Source: Pseudolactococcus piscium (lineage in GTDB: Bacteria > Bacillota > Bacilli > Lactobacillales > Streptococcaceae). Taken from it: 64,000 nt of DNA. Each line of letters starts with the position of its first letter. Within the stretch, counting starts at the first letter, position 1. Position numbers and translations under genes: made by a program. The notes under the pieces are model-generated. The model did not search any database. It saw only the letters and a program-made list of their open reading frames with translations, and was not told the origin of the DNA. Shown in pieces: positions 56,103 to 64,000 of this stretch. The stretch covers positions 1 to 64,000 of the forward strand of contig NZ_JXJW01000012.1 of NCBI RefSeq assembly GCF_002441695.1, read 5' to 3'.

Positions 56103-56560
56103 ACTTTTCCCTCATACATTTCTTAATATTTTATTATATTAACTGATATTATCATCAACTAGTATAATTATAACAAAAAATATTAAAAAAAACACTTTAG
56201 ATTTAATGATTAATATAAAAAAATAGAAACGCCATTTCCCCTTTGCTACCCTGAATGATTTTATTATCTTGAGGTAACTACTTCTCTCCTAAACCATTTA
56301 AGCAACCAAAGGGAATCGAACCCTTTATTTGTACGAAGCTAAATTGTACATGTTTATGCTAGTGTCTACCAAGACTGGTCGCTGAATAAGTAAGCTATTA
56401 ACAGACTAGCTTACTGTGATAAAGCAGGCAAAACTTAGGGGCAACGCAATCAACCTATACCTTAGATTAGGCTAATTGCTTTACTTGTTTTGCGACTTCA
56501 TTTATCTTATTTTTGTAGCAGTTTCTTTTGTCATCATCCTCATGAACAGGTTGCTAACTA
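56103..56560. other. Gene-free region between the surface protein and the cit cluster
   Basis: It holds the surface-protein promoter (TGTTATAAT, 56167-56175, minus), a tRNA-like relic (56302-56382), a 9-bp-arm inverted repeat AGTAAGCTA (56389-56397) / TAGCTTACT (56407-56415), and an imperfect hairpin (56446-56479) that may end the cit operon without a clear U-run. No coding sequence is supported. Confidence 0.5.
56302..56382 (-). pseudogene. tRNA-like relic (intact acceptor stem and T-arm)
   Basis: On the minus strand, GCGACCA and TGGTTGC pair as a 7-bp acceptor stem (one G-U), and AAGGG-TTCGATT-CCCTT is a perfect T-arm with a standard T-loop, correctly spaced before the 3' acceptor strand. 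A minimal D-arm (GTCT-TGGT-AGAC) follows the 5' strand with no linker, but no normal anticodon arm can be drawn and no CCA is encoded. It is best read as a decayed tRNA gene or an old attachment-site remnant, not a working tRNA. Confidence 0.5.
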
Positions 56561-57907
56561 TCACAGCGCATCAGTTAACAACTCAAGAAAGATCGTAAGT
56601 ATTAATAGGTCTGCTGATCCACCTAGACTAAGATTTTGACGGATAAAGACTTGATCTAACTGATACATATAGGCCTTACCAGCTGTCGTTTTTGCACCTC
56701 CCAAGTCAAAATAGTGCGTGACTTGTTCTTGGAGATTATCTAGTACGTGAATACCACCAGCCCGTTTAATCAAGTTAGTATCTTGTATAGAGGTGGCGAT
56801 TAACATCAGGGTATCCAGCAAGCGATCATTCATCGTCCCTTTTCTATTTTTGAGATAAGGGAGTGCCAAATCAAACACAGTGGGAAACCCTTTTTCAGCT
56901 TCACCACGAACACCTGTTAAGCCGTAGCTTAAAAACTGGCTTTCACCGGCAGTTAAGGTCGACTTATTGGGTAACCCTGCAAATGCCTGCTCTGTCAGTC
57001 CAGCTAACATCTGACAGATGATGTTCTGTAAATCAAGTGACACTTGCTTCTGATAGACACTGGCTGAAAAGAGAATGCCCAATGAAAATATAACCCCTTT
57101 ATGTGTATTAACATCTTCTGTCGTTTTCAACATCGTGATCTCAGCCTTGATTCCTAACCGTCTTATCTCCTCAAATAGGCTTGGCAAAGACGCTGTCCAT
57201 GACAAGCTTACCTCATATAAGGCAGTAAAGTAAGGTCGTAGGCTGATGGCACTATCAATAAAAAGGAAGGCGTCCATATCCTGATGACTCCCTTGACTAC
57301 TTGGATCTACCAAACCGGGTTTTGGTGTAACAGATACTTCATAGAGCATGGCACGAATAGCAGACGATACCCATTTCTCTTTATCTTGTCTAACATAGTC
57401 TAGATATATGGCGTCTAACGCTTTTCGAATCTCGATCCAAGGATGCTGCTGGGACCGGGCACATACCTTTGCATCTTCTGCACATACATAACAAGTTCTG
57501 CAGGGCATCTCTAGAGTTGCGCGCGATAGATTCTTACGATCAGCTGCTAAAACATCCACATCAAATAAACGACCTAACACAAAATCTGTCTCAAATGTAA
57601 CCGCCTTTCTTTTACAAGTATTAGCAGCAGCATCTACCACAAGAATTGCTTCTGGCCCTGTCTGCAAGTCAAGATGCGTCATTTCCCACTGAGTCATAAA
57701 CACCCCAGTAAGCTCGCGCATACCTGCTCGAAAAATGAGCTGTATCTGGCGACTATTCTTTATATTTCCCGGTATATTCAGAGTGATAGAGATTATTGTC
57801 GCATCAGAAAACTTTTGCCTAACCTCTTTTAACCTAGCAACGCGCGCTACTTTACTGGCAAGTATCTCAGGCAGGCTTACCGGCTTTCCTTTAGCAAAAA
57901 TAGACAT
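56561..57907 (-). CDS. citXG: Fused CitX/CitG: apo-citrate lyase phosphoribosyl-dephospho-CoA transferase and its precursor synthase
   Basis: 448 residues joining two enzymes that make and attach the prosthetic group of citrate lyase. Residues 1 to about 165 are CitX-like (RKAVTFETDFVLGRLFDVDVL, then a MPCRTCYVCAEDAKVCARS cysteine segment); the rest is CitG-like (EVSVTPKPGLVDPSSQGSH, HKGVIFSLG, TAGESQFLSYGLTGVRGEAE), the triphosphoribosyl-dephospho-CoA synthase. A citX-citG fusion is known from some bacteria such as Haemophilus; many lactic acid bacteria have separate genes. Last gene of the cit operon, five bases after citF. Confidence 0.92.
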   Translation of the reverse strand: MSIFAKGKPVSLPEILASKVARVARLKEVRQKFSDATIISITLNIPGNIKNSRQIQLIFRAGMRELTGVFMTQWEMTHLDLQTGPEAILVVDAAANTCKRKAVTFETDFVLGRLFDVDVLAADRKNLSRATLEMPCRTCYVCAEDAKVCARSQQHPWIEIRKALDAIYLDYVRQDKEKWVSSAIRAMLYEVSVTPKPGLVDPSSQGSHQDMDAFLFIDSAISLRPYFTALYEVSLSWTASLPSLFEEIRRLGIKAEITMLKTTEDVNTHKGVIFSLGILFSASVYQKQVSLDLQNIICQMLAGLTEQAFAGLPNKSTLTAGESQFLSYGLTGVRGEAEKGFPTVFDLALPYLKNRKGTMNDRLLDTLMLIATSIQDTNLIKRAGGIHVLDNLQEQVTHYFDLGGAKTTAGKAYMYQLDQVFIRQNLSLGGSADLLILTIFLELLTDAL

Positions 57908-57912
57908 GACGG

Positions 57913-59451
57913 CTACTCTTTGACTTGGTTGATAACATCGATCAGCGTGCCATCTCGATATTCAACAAAGGCAACGACCTTATCAGTAAAGGTTATGGGC
58001 TCGGGTATACCTATTTTAGCTGCTGCTTTTGCTTGCAATTCTTGTATCGTGAAAATCGGAAAATCTGGAATCTGAGTCAGACTGTCTAACAAGTCACTAC
58101 GTCGTGGATTGATGGCAATACCAACCTCTGTGACAACCACATCAATGGTGTCTCCAGGCGTGATAACTGTTGTGACACGAGGCACGATAGTTGCTAGACG
58201 ACCACGCACTAAAGGTGCTGCAATAATCGTTAAGTTTGCTGTCGCCGCATCTTGATGACCGCCAATAGCACCCCGAATGACACCATCTGACCCTGTCATG
58301 ACATTCACATTAAATGCTGTATCGATTTCCAAGGCAGATAGAATAACAATGTCTAATTGATCAACCATGGCACCTTTATTAGCAGGATCAGCATACCAAG
58401 ATGCATCGATCTCTTGTTGATTCTCATTCTCATGCATCGACTGAGCAGCGCCACGATCAAAATCTTGAACATCCATCAGCTTACCAACAAGACCTTCTTT
58501 TAATAAGTCTACCATTGCGCTGGTAATCCCACCTAAGGCAAAGGACGCCTTGATATGTTGATCAATCATTGACTGACGCAGAAAACGGGAGACTGCTAAA
58601 GCTGCCCCACCAGTACCAGTTTGAAACGAGAAACCATCCTTAAAGTAGGGTGAGTTTGTTAGGACTTGATTCACAGTCTTGGCTATCTTTAATTCTTTAG
58701 GATCGCTGGTAAAACGGGTCGCGCCAGATCCGATTTTATCTGGATCACCAACTGCAGCAATTTTAACAACATAGTCAACCTGAGTTTGCTTGATTGATGC
58801 AGGCATATTGGGATAGGGGACGAGATGATCTGTGACTAAGACAACGGTTTGGGCATACTGTGCATCCATCAAGGCATAGCCTAAAGCACCACATGCTGAT
58901 GCGCCAACCATGCCATTTGCATTGCCCATTTCATCGCTATTTGGCACACCGAGAAAGGCAACATCTATCTTAATCTCACCTGTCTCAATTGCCCTAGCAC
59001 GGCCACCATGGGAGCGTAAAACAATCGGGTTTTGCAAGGCACCATGAGAAACCGCTTCACCTAATTTCCCTCGCATGCCAGAGGATGTAATCTGTGTGAC
59101 GACACCTTTTTCTATTGCTTCTACTACGATATCATTCATGACATTTGTCAAGGACGACGGTGCTAAAGCAAGATTTTTATAGCCTAGATCAATGATCAAG
59201 CGCATCACCGCATTAAAGACGTAGTCGCCTTCTCGAAAATGATGGTGGAAAAAAAGTGTCATCCCATCTTGCACAGTCTTGACGATGACTTCTTCTAAGG
59301 TATAGGCGCATTTCTCTTTACCTGTTGTTGCCCGTACTTTAGGGCCACTTCTCTGCGTGATCACACCCCCATAATTGCTCGTCGTAAACGGCATATACTC
59401 ATATCTCTTGGTGAGTTCATCTGGTAATTCACGATTTACTTTATTTTTCAA
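57913..59451 (-). CDS. citF: Citrate lyase alpha subunit (citrate:acetyl-ACP transferase)
   Basis: Transfers the acyl carrier from acetate to citrate. About 512 residues. CoA-transferase-like features include [36 protein letters not shown], and a glycine-rich IGSGATRF. The open frame extends to 59475, but AAAGGA lies seven bases before a TTG at 59451, and the protein then begins [12 protein letters not shown] like its family, so I prefer the TTG start. It overlaps citE by 11 bases. Confidence 0.95.
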   Translation of the reverse strand: MKNKVNRELPDELTKRYEYMPFTTSNYGGVITQRSGPKVRATTGKEKCAYTLEEVIVKTVQDGMTLFFHHHFREGDYVFNAVMRLIIDLGYKNLALAPSSLTNVMNDIVVEAIEKGVVTQITSSGMRGKLGEAVSHGALQNPIVLRSHGGRARAIETGEIKIDVAFLGVPNSDEMGNANGMVGASACGALGYALMDAQYAQTVVLVTDHLVPYPNMPASIKQTQVDYVVKIAAVGDPDKIGSGATRFTSDPKELKIAKTVNQVLTNSPYFKDGFSFQTGTGGAALAVSRFLRQSMIDQHIKASFALGGITSAMVDLLKEGLVGKLMDVQDFDRGAAQSMHENENQQEIDASWYADPANKGAMVDQLDIVILSALEIDTAFNVNVMTGSDGVIRGAIGGHQDAATANLTIIAAPLVRGRLATIVPRVTTVITPGDTIDVVVTEVGIAINPRRSDLLDSLTQIPDFPIFTIQELQAKAAAKIGIPEPITFTDKVVAFVEYRDGTLIDVINQVKE

Positions 59452-60355
59452 TATCATTTCCTTTCGTATCCACAAGGTGAGTCACTTTAGCCAACTGTAG
59501 GACTTTTTCTGCCTGTAAGACGACAGGACGGTCAATCATTTGCCCATTAAGTGAGAGGACGCCTGATCCTTTTTCAGATGCGGCTTTACTAGCGGCGACA
59601 ATAGTCTGTGCAGCTAAGATTTCACTTTTCGTTGGCTGATAAACCAGATTGACCAAGGGTATTTGCCGAGGATTAATGACCGATTTACCATCATAGCCCA
59701 GTTGATGAATCAGCCGAGTCTCACGGAGAAAGCCCGCCTCATCATTCATATCTGTAAAGACGGTATCAAATGCTGCTATCTTGGCTGCACGCGCGGCATG
59801 AAGCACCATATTCCGGGCAAAACACAACTCTTGACCATCCGGGTAACGATGTGTCCCCATATCCTTTGTATAGTCCATCCCCGACAGTGCGATCCCCATC
59901 ATGCGTCCCTGACAACTCATGGCAATTTCTCTGGCATTCAAGACACCAAGTGCTGACTCGATTGCTGCCATTACCCTGGTCTCACCTGCTTGTCGGCCAA
60001 ACTCTTTTTCTGCTAATAAAATCATGATGGTTAAGTCAGTCATCATGTCAGCTGTCTCAACTTTAGGCAAGCGGATGACATCTATCCCCGCTTTAACCAT
60101 GGCTCGAACATCATTTTTCCAATACGGTGTATCCAAGCCATTGATACGAACTACAAGCTCTGCCTGACCAAAATCAACGTTTTTTATCATTTTATAGACT
60201 AAATAACGGGCGGCATCTTTTTCAGATATGGCTACCGCATCCTCCAAATCAAACATGATGGCATCTGCCCCATAAATACCTGCATCCTTTAACATAGCTG
60301 GGTTATTACCAGGTACAAATAGCATCGTCCGACGTAAGCGATCTTGATTGCTCAT
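59441..60355 (-). CDS. citE: Citrate lyase beta subunit (citryl-ACP lyase)
   Basis: Cleaves citryl-ACP to oxaloacetate and acetyl-ACP. 304 residues of the HpcH/HpaI TIM-barrel family: [16 protein letters not shown] at the N-terminus, [18 protein letters not shown] (metal-binding Glu/Asp), [12 protein letters not shown], and the [16 protein letters not shown] barrel strand. The ATG directly follows the citD stop with no gap, so the subunits are made in step. Confidence 0.96.
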   Translation of the reverse strand: MSNQDRLRRTMLFVPGNNPAMLKDAGIYGADAIMFDLEDAVAISEKDAARYLVYKMIKNVDFGQAELVVRINGLDTPYWKNDVRAMVKAGIDVIRLPKVETADMMTDLTIMILLAEKEFGRQAGETRVMAAIESALGVLNAREIAMSCQGRMMGIALSGMDYTKDMGTHRYPDGQELCFARNMVLHAARAAKIAAFDTVFTDMNDEAGFLRETRLIHQLGYDGKSVINPRQIPLVNLVYQPTKSEILAAQTIVAASKAASEKGSGVLSLNGQMIDRPVVLQAEKVLQLAKVTHLVDTKGNDIEK

Positions 60356-60649
60356 TTATAGCACCTCCCATTTTGGTTCTTCAACTATATCTAGTGCACG
60401 TTGCACCGCTGCGATCGTCCTTGCCTTGATGACACTATCTAAGGCACCTTTATCGACAATTTTTACCGTAGCATGTCTAACATCGTAGTCTGATAGCACT
60501 TGTTTGACACATGCCACGATTGCCTTGCCAAATTGTTTTTTGACGTCTGACACTAGGTCTATCGTAAGCCCAGATTCGTTAGGTGAAATCATGACTTGTA
60601 CATCTGAAGACTCCAGTGTACCAGCCAAGGCTGTCTTTTTTATTTCCAT
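60356..60649 (-). CDS. citD: Citrate lyase acyl carrier protein (gamma subunit)
   Basis: 97 residues. Carries the 2'-(5''-phosphoribosyl)-3'-dephospho-CoA group on a serine in the N-terminal AGTLESSDVQVMISP, the family's attachment motif (Ser14 or Ser15). CitXG makes and attaches the group and CitC acetylates it. It overlaps the end of citC by 10 bases. Confidence 0.95.
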   Translation of the reverse strand: MEIKKTALAGTLESSDVQVMISPNESGLTIDLVSDVKKQFGKAIVACVKQVLSDYDVRHATVKIVDKGALDSVIKARTIAAVQRALDIVEEPKWEVL

Positions 60650-61674
60650 TTTTTATCCTTCATTCTATTTTTTATTGTCAATTGATTGGTGATGATGTAG
60701 GCATAAGTTGTCTCTGGGACTAGTCCTCTCATCTCTTTTAGTCGATTATCAGACAGGTACTGCCTGACCCGTGTTGCAGATATCACCTTGTTCTCATTTT
60801 TATAACGTGGTATCACCTTGACGGCGACTTCTGGCTGCAATTCCTCAACTAGCAGTTGATTATAGCGATGAGTCACTAAAGATAATGGCTCTTCGCCTAC
60901 ATAGCGTGAGCTAATCGCAAAATAGGGCACAAACCAATTTTTAAACACTCTAGCATCAAGCTGGGCCTGATAGGACACTACATCCACATCTCCGTGTAAA
61001 AAATACGCTGGAAACGTTGTATAGCTGACCATATAGGCAGCAGTCGGTAAGACAGTGACATTAGGTAAATGTGCTACGCCTTGTCTGACTAGCGTAAACC
61101 GTTCCTCACTGCTAAAAAGGGAGCAGTCCTCACTCACGACGAACAGATAGACATAATCATTATCAGATGCAGCCTTTTCTACTAAATATTGATGGCCTAA
61201 GGTAAACGGGTTAGCATTCATGACAATCGCCCCGTTTTGTTTAGCTGGATCTCCCTTAGGACATTGCTTTAAAAATTGACTAATGGTCGGATAACCTTTC
61301 TCTAGTAGCACGCCATGATCTGTTTGAGACAAGGTCTGAAATCCGATATACTTGAATTTTTTTGCATATTCTGGTTTAGTAAAGACAAAATAAGGACTGA
61401 TACCTCTTTGGTTCAGTCGGTTTTCCAGCTCACTAATGAGTTGATTAAAATAAGCAGTATCAGTTTGATTCGTCGCAATATACTTCATCACATTTCCTGC
61501 TAAAGATCCCGTAGCCAGTATGTTTTGGTCACCATCAAATATGGCAATCGTCTCATCAATAACAGACAGCTCACTCTCTGAAAAATCATGTATGCCCGCA
61601 GCTGTTAAAAAACGCTGCCAAGTCCGTCTAGATGTTGTCACTGTTAAAAAAATATCCGCTAGTTGCGTCATCAT
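60640..61674 (-). CDS. citC: [Citrate (pro-3S)-lyase] ligase
   Basis: Activates citrate lyase by acetylating the prosthetic thiol with ATP and acetate. 344 residues: an N-terminal GNAT-like domain and a C-terminal nucleotidyltransferase domain with the motif MNANPFTLGHQYLVEKAA (the H-x-G-H-like ATP site appears as TLGHQ) and a late VISATRVRQYLSD (S-[ST]-T-x-x-R type loop). AAAGGA lies before the ATG pair at 61674. It starts nine bases after citP. Confidence 0.95.
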   Translation of the reverse strand: MMTQLADIFLTVTTSRRTWQRFLTAAGIHDFSESELSVIDETIAIFDGDQNILATGSLAGNVMKYIATNQTDTAYFNQLISELENRLNQRGISPYFVFTKPEYAKKFKYIGFQTLSQTDHGVLLEKGYPTISQFLKQCPKGDPAKQNGAIVMNANPFTLGHQYLVEKAASDNDYVYLFVVSEDCSLFSSEERFTLVRQGVAHLPNVTVLPTAAYMVSYTTFPAYFLHGDVDVVSYQAQLDARVFKNWFVPYFAISSRYVGEEPLSLVTHRYNQLLVEELQPEVAVKVIPRYKNENKVISATRVRQYLSDNRLKEMRGLVPETTYAYIITNQLTIKNRMKDKKWK

Positions 61675-61683
61675 TCATTTCCT

Positions 61684-63027
61684 TTAACTGAGTATGCCCA
61701 TCAGGAATATGGCGACAGTCACTGTCATGGCACCACCTAAACGGACGGCTACTTGTGCAAATGGCATCAAGGTCATGCGGTCACCAGCAGCTAATATGGC
61801 AAGTGCGCCTGTCCCACCTTGACCACTACAGCATGACACAGCAATTGCAGTATCCACAGGGTAGAGTCCTAATATTTTTGAGACAACAAAGGCAGTGATA
61901 ACGATTGTAAAGACAGTGGCAATAATGGTTAGAATCGCTGCCGGATTCTGAAAGACAGCAATCAACTCTTTCCAGTCTGTTTTAGCGACACCAACACCAA
62001 ATAATAGAGACGGTGTTACACCTTTTACAGTAAAGCCATAAAGCGAGGCACCACCTGTTTCAATATTTTTGGGAATGTAGCCTAACATTTTGGCACCCAT
62101 CAAGACAAGTAATAGAATAACCGGTGCAGGTAGTTGGATACCAACTGCACTTTTAAGGACTGAGGATAACCAAACAACTAAAAAGTAGATGGCGATCGCC
62201 AGCACACCTGCTGTCAGCGTTTTTTCTATACTGACTGTCTTGTTACTGGACTTCAAGTTATCAAGTTTCTCATCATCACTATCTATGAGCTTACCATTAC
62301 CTGTTAAAGCAGGACGTATCTCACCAATTTTTTTCAGCACACCTGATAGTAAAACCGCAACTAAACTACCCAACATGACACACGGCAAAATTTGCCCAAA
62401 AATATTATCTTGGCTCATGCCACTCATGACTGCTGCATATCCAATCGACAAAGGCATAGCACCTTCACCCACACCACCAGCCATGATGGGTGCAACGATA
62501 AAGAAATACGCTTTATAGGCTGTCATACCAAGTAGCATGCCAACACCTGTACCGACCAAAGATCCCGCTATATCACATAGAATTAAAATTAATAAAATCC
62601 TTGATGTTGCCTTGACCAGGGTAACCCGGTTCATGGATGCAATACTACCAACAACAAGCAAGGTAATAAAAAACATCAAGAAATTATTATTTGACATAAA
62701 GCTACTCACGACCTTAACCGTTGACGTCGGTAACCAGTTTTTATAAACTAGGAACGCTGGCAAAAAAGTGACAACAAGTACCTTACCGCCTAATGATTTT
62801 AAAACTGGGATGTGTGCACCGACTTCCTCAAGTAGATAGGCAAAAACTGTCATCACACCAAGTGAGACCAGCATATCCTTTTCTGGTACAACATCTAAAA
62901 TGGTAATCCCAATGTAGCCAACCAATAAAACTAAGTAGATTGGCAAGGGAATGAAACCAATTTTAACCTGCTTCAGTTTATCGAGCATTGCGTGTTGTGC
63001 TGCATCTTGCGTTGCACTATTTTTCAT
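61684..63027 (-). CDS. citP: Citrate/2-hydroxycarboxylate transporter (2HCT family, CitP-like)
   Basis: 447 residues, about 11 membrane segments. The two family reentrant loops with G-G-x-G motifs are visible: IMAGGVGEGAMPLSIGYA and SCCSGQGGTGALAILAA; the C-terminal arginine in AQVAVRLGGAMT is the residue that binds the substrate carboxylate in CitP/CitS. It exchanges citrate (with a proton, or against lactate) and so helps build a proton motive force. AAAGGT precedes the ATG. In Lactococcus lactis citP is on a plasmid; here it lies inside the chromosomal-type cit cluster, between malic enzyme and citC. Confidence 0.92.
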   Translation of the reverse strand: MKNSATQDAAQHAMLDKLKQVKIGFIPLPIYLVLLVGYIGITILDVVPEKDMLVSLGVMTVFAYLLEEVGAHIPVLKSLGGKVLVVTFLPAFLVYKNWLPTSTVKVVSSFMSNNNFLMFFITLLVVGSIASMNRVTLVKATSRILLILILCDIAGSLVGTGVGMLLGMTAYKAYFFIVAPIMAGGVGEGAMPLSIGYAAVMSGMSQDNIFGQILPCVMLGSLVAVLLSGVLKKIGEIRPALTGNGKLIDSDDEKLDNLKSSNKTVSIEKTLTAGVLAIAIYFLVVWLSSVLKSAVGIQLPAPVILLLVLMGAKMLGYIPKNIETGGASLYGFTVKGVTPSLLFGVGVAKTDWKELIAVFQNPAAILTIIATVFTIVITAFVVSKILGLYPVDTAIAVSCCSGQGGTGALAILAAGDRMTLMPFAQVAVRLGGAMTVTVAIFLMGILS

Positions 63028-63045
63028 ACTAAGTACCTTTCTTTT

Positions 63046-63084
63046 AAAAAGACCAGCTTTAACCTATAAAAGCTAAAGCTGGTC
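63046..63084 (-). terminator. Hairpin between the malic enzyme gene and citP
   Basis: Minus-strand stem GACCAGCTTT / AAAGCTGGTC (63051-63060 and 63075-63084) followed by five U. It lies between two genes of the cit cluster, so it is either a partial terminator that steps down citP-citXG or the end of a separate malic enzyme transcript. Confidence 0.75.
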
Positions 63085-63089
63085 ACCTA

Positions 63090-64000
63090 TTATTTGTCTG
63101 ACGCATATGCCTTAACAGCTGAGACGACTGTATCCACTACGCCTTCATCAAAGACATTAGCAATCAGATTATCTACTTTAGGCTTGACTGTTAAATGACT
63201 CAAAGCTTGTGCAACCTTGATTTGTAAGCCTTCATCTACTGTTTTTAAGTGCGTTTCTAGTAACCCTTTAAAAAGGCCCGGAAATACAAGTAAGTTATTG
63301 ACCTGATTCGGATATTGTGATGAGCCAGTTGCCATAATTTTCACACCTGCTGCTTTAGCAAGGTCTGGTGCAATTTCAGGACGGGGATTGGCCAAGGCAA
63401 AAACGATACAGTCTTCTGTCATGCGACGGACTTGTTGGACAGATAATACGTCCCTATCAGACAGACCAATGAACACATCCTGTCCTGTAATCAGCTCATC
63501 TAAGCTCTGCCCTTGTCCTTGCTGAATTTTAGCTGAAAACTTGCGTTGATAGTGATTATAGCGTGTATCCTTTTCTGTGATTTTGCCGTGTATATCAACC
63601 AGGGTCAACTGTGTGATCCCGAACCGATAGAGCAATTTCGCTGTTGCAAGTCCTGATGCGCCGACACCATGCATCAAGACCCTTAATTCTGTGATTGGTT
63701 TATCGACAAGCCTTGCCGCGTTGATTAATGCTGCTAAGACAACGATGGCTGTCCCCGTTTGATCATCATGATAGACAGGAATATCAAGAGCTGCTTTTAA
63801 CTTATCTTCTATTTCAAAACATCTTGGTGCGGCAATATCTTCTAAATGGATGCCTGCAAAACTCTTAGCTATGTTTTTAATCGTCTCGACAAATTCAGCT
63901 ATTGGTACCGGATTGATTGCTAAAGGTAGGGCGTCGACACCAGAAAACTGCTTATAAATCAACGCTTTTCCTTCCACAATCGGTAGCCCACCTGCTGGAC
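63090..64000 (-). CDS. Malic enzyme family protein (oxaloacetate decarboxylase/malate dehydrogenase), 5' end cut by the window
   Basis: The frame stays open to the window edge (PAGGLPIVEGKALIYKQF is the first readable part), so about 80-100 N-terminal residues are missing. The catalytic segments INPVPIAEF and FAGIHLEDIAAPRCFEIE, the DIPVYHDDQTGTAIVVLAAL metal site and the NAD-binding VLMHGVGASGLATAKLL are typical of NAD-malic enzymes. In lactic acid bacteria the copy linked to cit genes (CitM) decarboxylates oxaloacetate released by citrate lyase to pyruvate. That role is inferred from the neighbourhood. Confidence 0.92.
   Translation of the reverse strand, partial: PAGGLPIVEGKALIYKQFSGVDALPLAINPVPIAEFVETIKNIAKSFAGIHLEDIAAPRCFEIEDKLKAALDIPVYHDDQTGTAIVVLAALINAARLVDKPITELRVLMHGVGASGLATAKLLYRFGITQLTLVDIHGKITEKDTRYNHYQRKFSAKIQQGQGQSLDELITGQDVFIGLSDRDVLSVQQVRRMTEDCIVFALANPRPEIAPDLAKAAGVKIMATGSSQYPNQVNNLLVFPGLFKGLLETHLKTVDEGLQIKVAQALSHLTVKPKVDNLIANVFDEGVVDTVVSAVKAYASDK

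Noticed and set aside
56302..56382. A functional tRNA gene
   Set aside because: No anticodon arm can be drawn, the D-arm is minimal and lacks the usual linker, and no CCA follows.

Overview
The window reads as chromosome of a low-GC Gram-positive lactic acid bacterium of the Streptococcaceae, most likely a Lactococcus relative. The pointers are a chromosomal citrate cluster (malic enzyme-citP-citC-citD-citE-citF-citXG), an EntA-type bacteriocin immunity protein, an Rgg regulator, LtaS, a DUF3130 type VII effector, and the rimM-trmD-...-dapB-cca-ABC-F operon. Genus assignment is inference; no rRNA is present. Most genes lie on the minus strand, so operons read from high to low coordinates.

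Layout. 201-4445: trmL, a phosphatase, recD2 and an HD-domain protein form one overlapping operon, preceded by a candidate small RNA (4635-4735) with its own promoter and terminator. 4809-7102: a MerR-controlled operon whose last gene, an alpha/beta hydrolase, is broken. 7293-14098: aromatic amino acid (shikimate) genes aroE-(DUF1643)-aroB, then aroC-tyrA-aroA; aroD lies apart at 36.3 kb with rlmI. 14289-16424: a PTS-type (PRD/EIIA) regulator with a disturbed N-terminus next to an orphan type VII secretion effector. 16750-23169: ferredoxin-NADP reductase, a DJ-1 protein, a GyrI-like/YafY/DfsB operon, an orphan bacteriocin immunity gene, a nucleotidyltransferase and a MetE-like protein. 23395-28467: a giant 2-hydroxyacyl-CoA dehydratase activase-like protein, divergent from a TetR regulator with matching operators. 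28495-30821: a methyltransferase, an SGNH hydrolase and coaA. 30992-35745: a visibly A+T-rich island with an Rgg regulator, a small two-cysteine membrane peptide, an ABC ATPase and permease, a small membrane protein, an M50-like membrane protease and a membrane thioredoxin. This is the best candidate for an undescribed peptide (bacteriocin-like) system. 36303-42125: aroD, rlmI, ltaS, and an extracellular fumarate reductase-like lipoprotein with a Rex-type operator. 42334-53909: metE, a two-part threonine/serine exporter, thyA, and the long rimM operon. 54156-56102: an LPXTG leucine-rich-repeat/MucBP surface protein. 56561-64000: the citrate fermentation cluster, cut off by the window end inside the malic enzyme gene.

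How it fits together. The cit cluster imports citrate (CitP), splits it with citrate lyase (CitDEF, activated by CitC and CitXG) and decarboxylates oxaloacetate (malic enzyme family). The fumarate reductase-like lipoprotein with a Rex site could be an electron sink used when NADH is high. metE and the MetE-like gene at 22 kb carry the same dyad about 66 bp upstream of their predicted transcription starts, which suggests one LysR-type methionine regulator. Several housekeeping genes (trmL, aroE, coaA, rlmI, rimM, perhaps thyA) have a -10 element only 5-10 bases before the start codon and no Shine-Dalgarno sequence, so their mRNAs are probably leaderless or nearly so.
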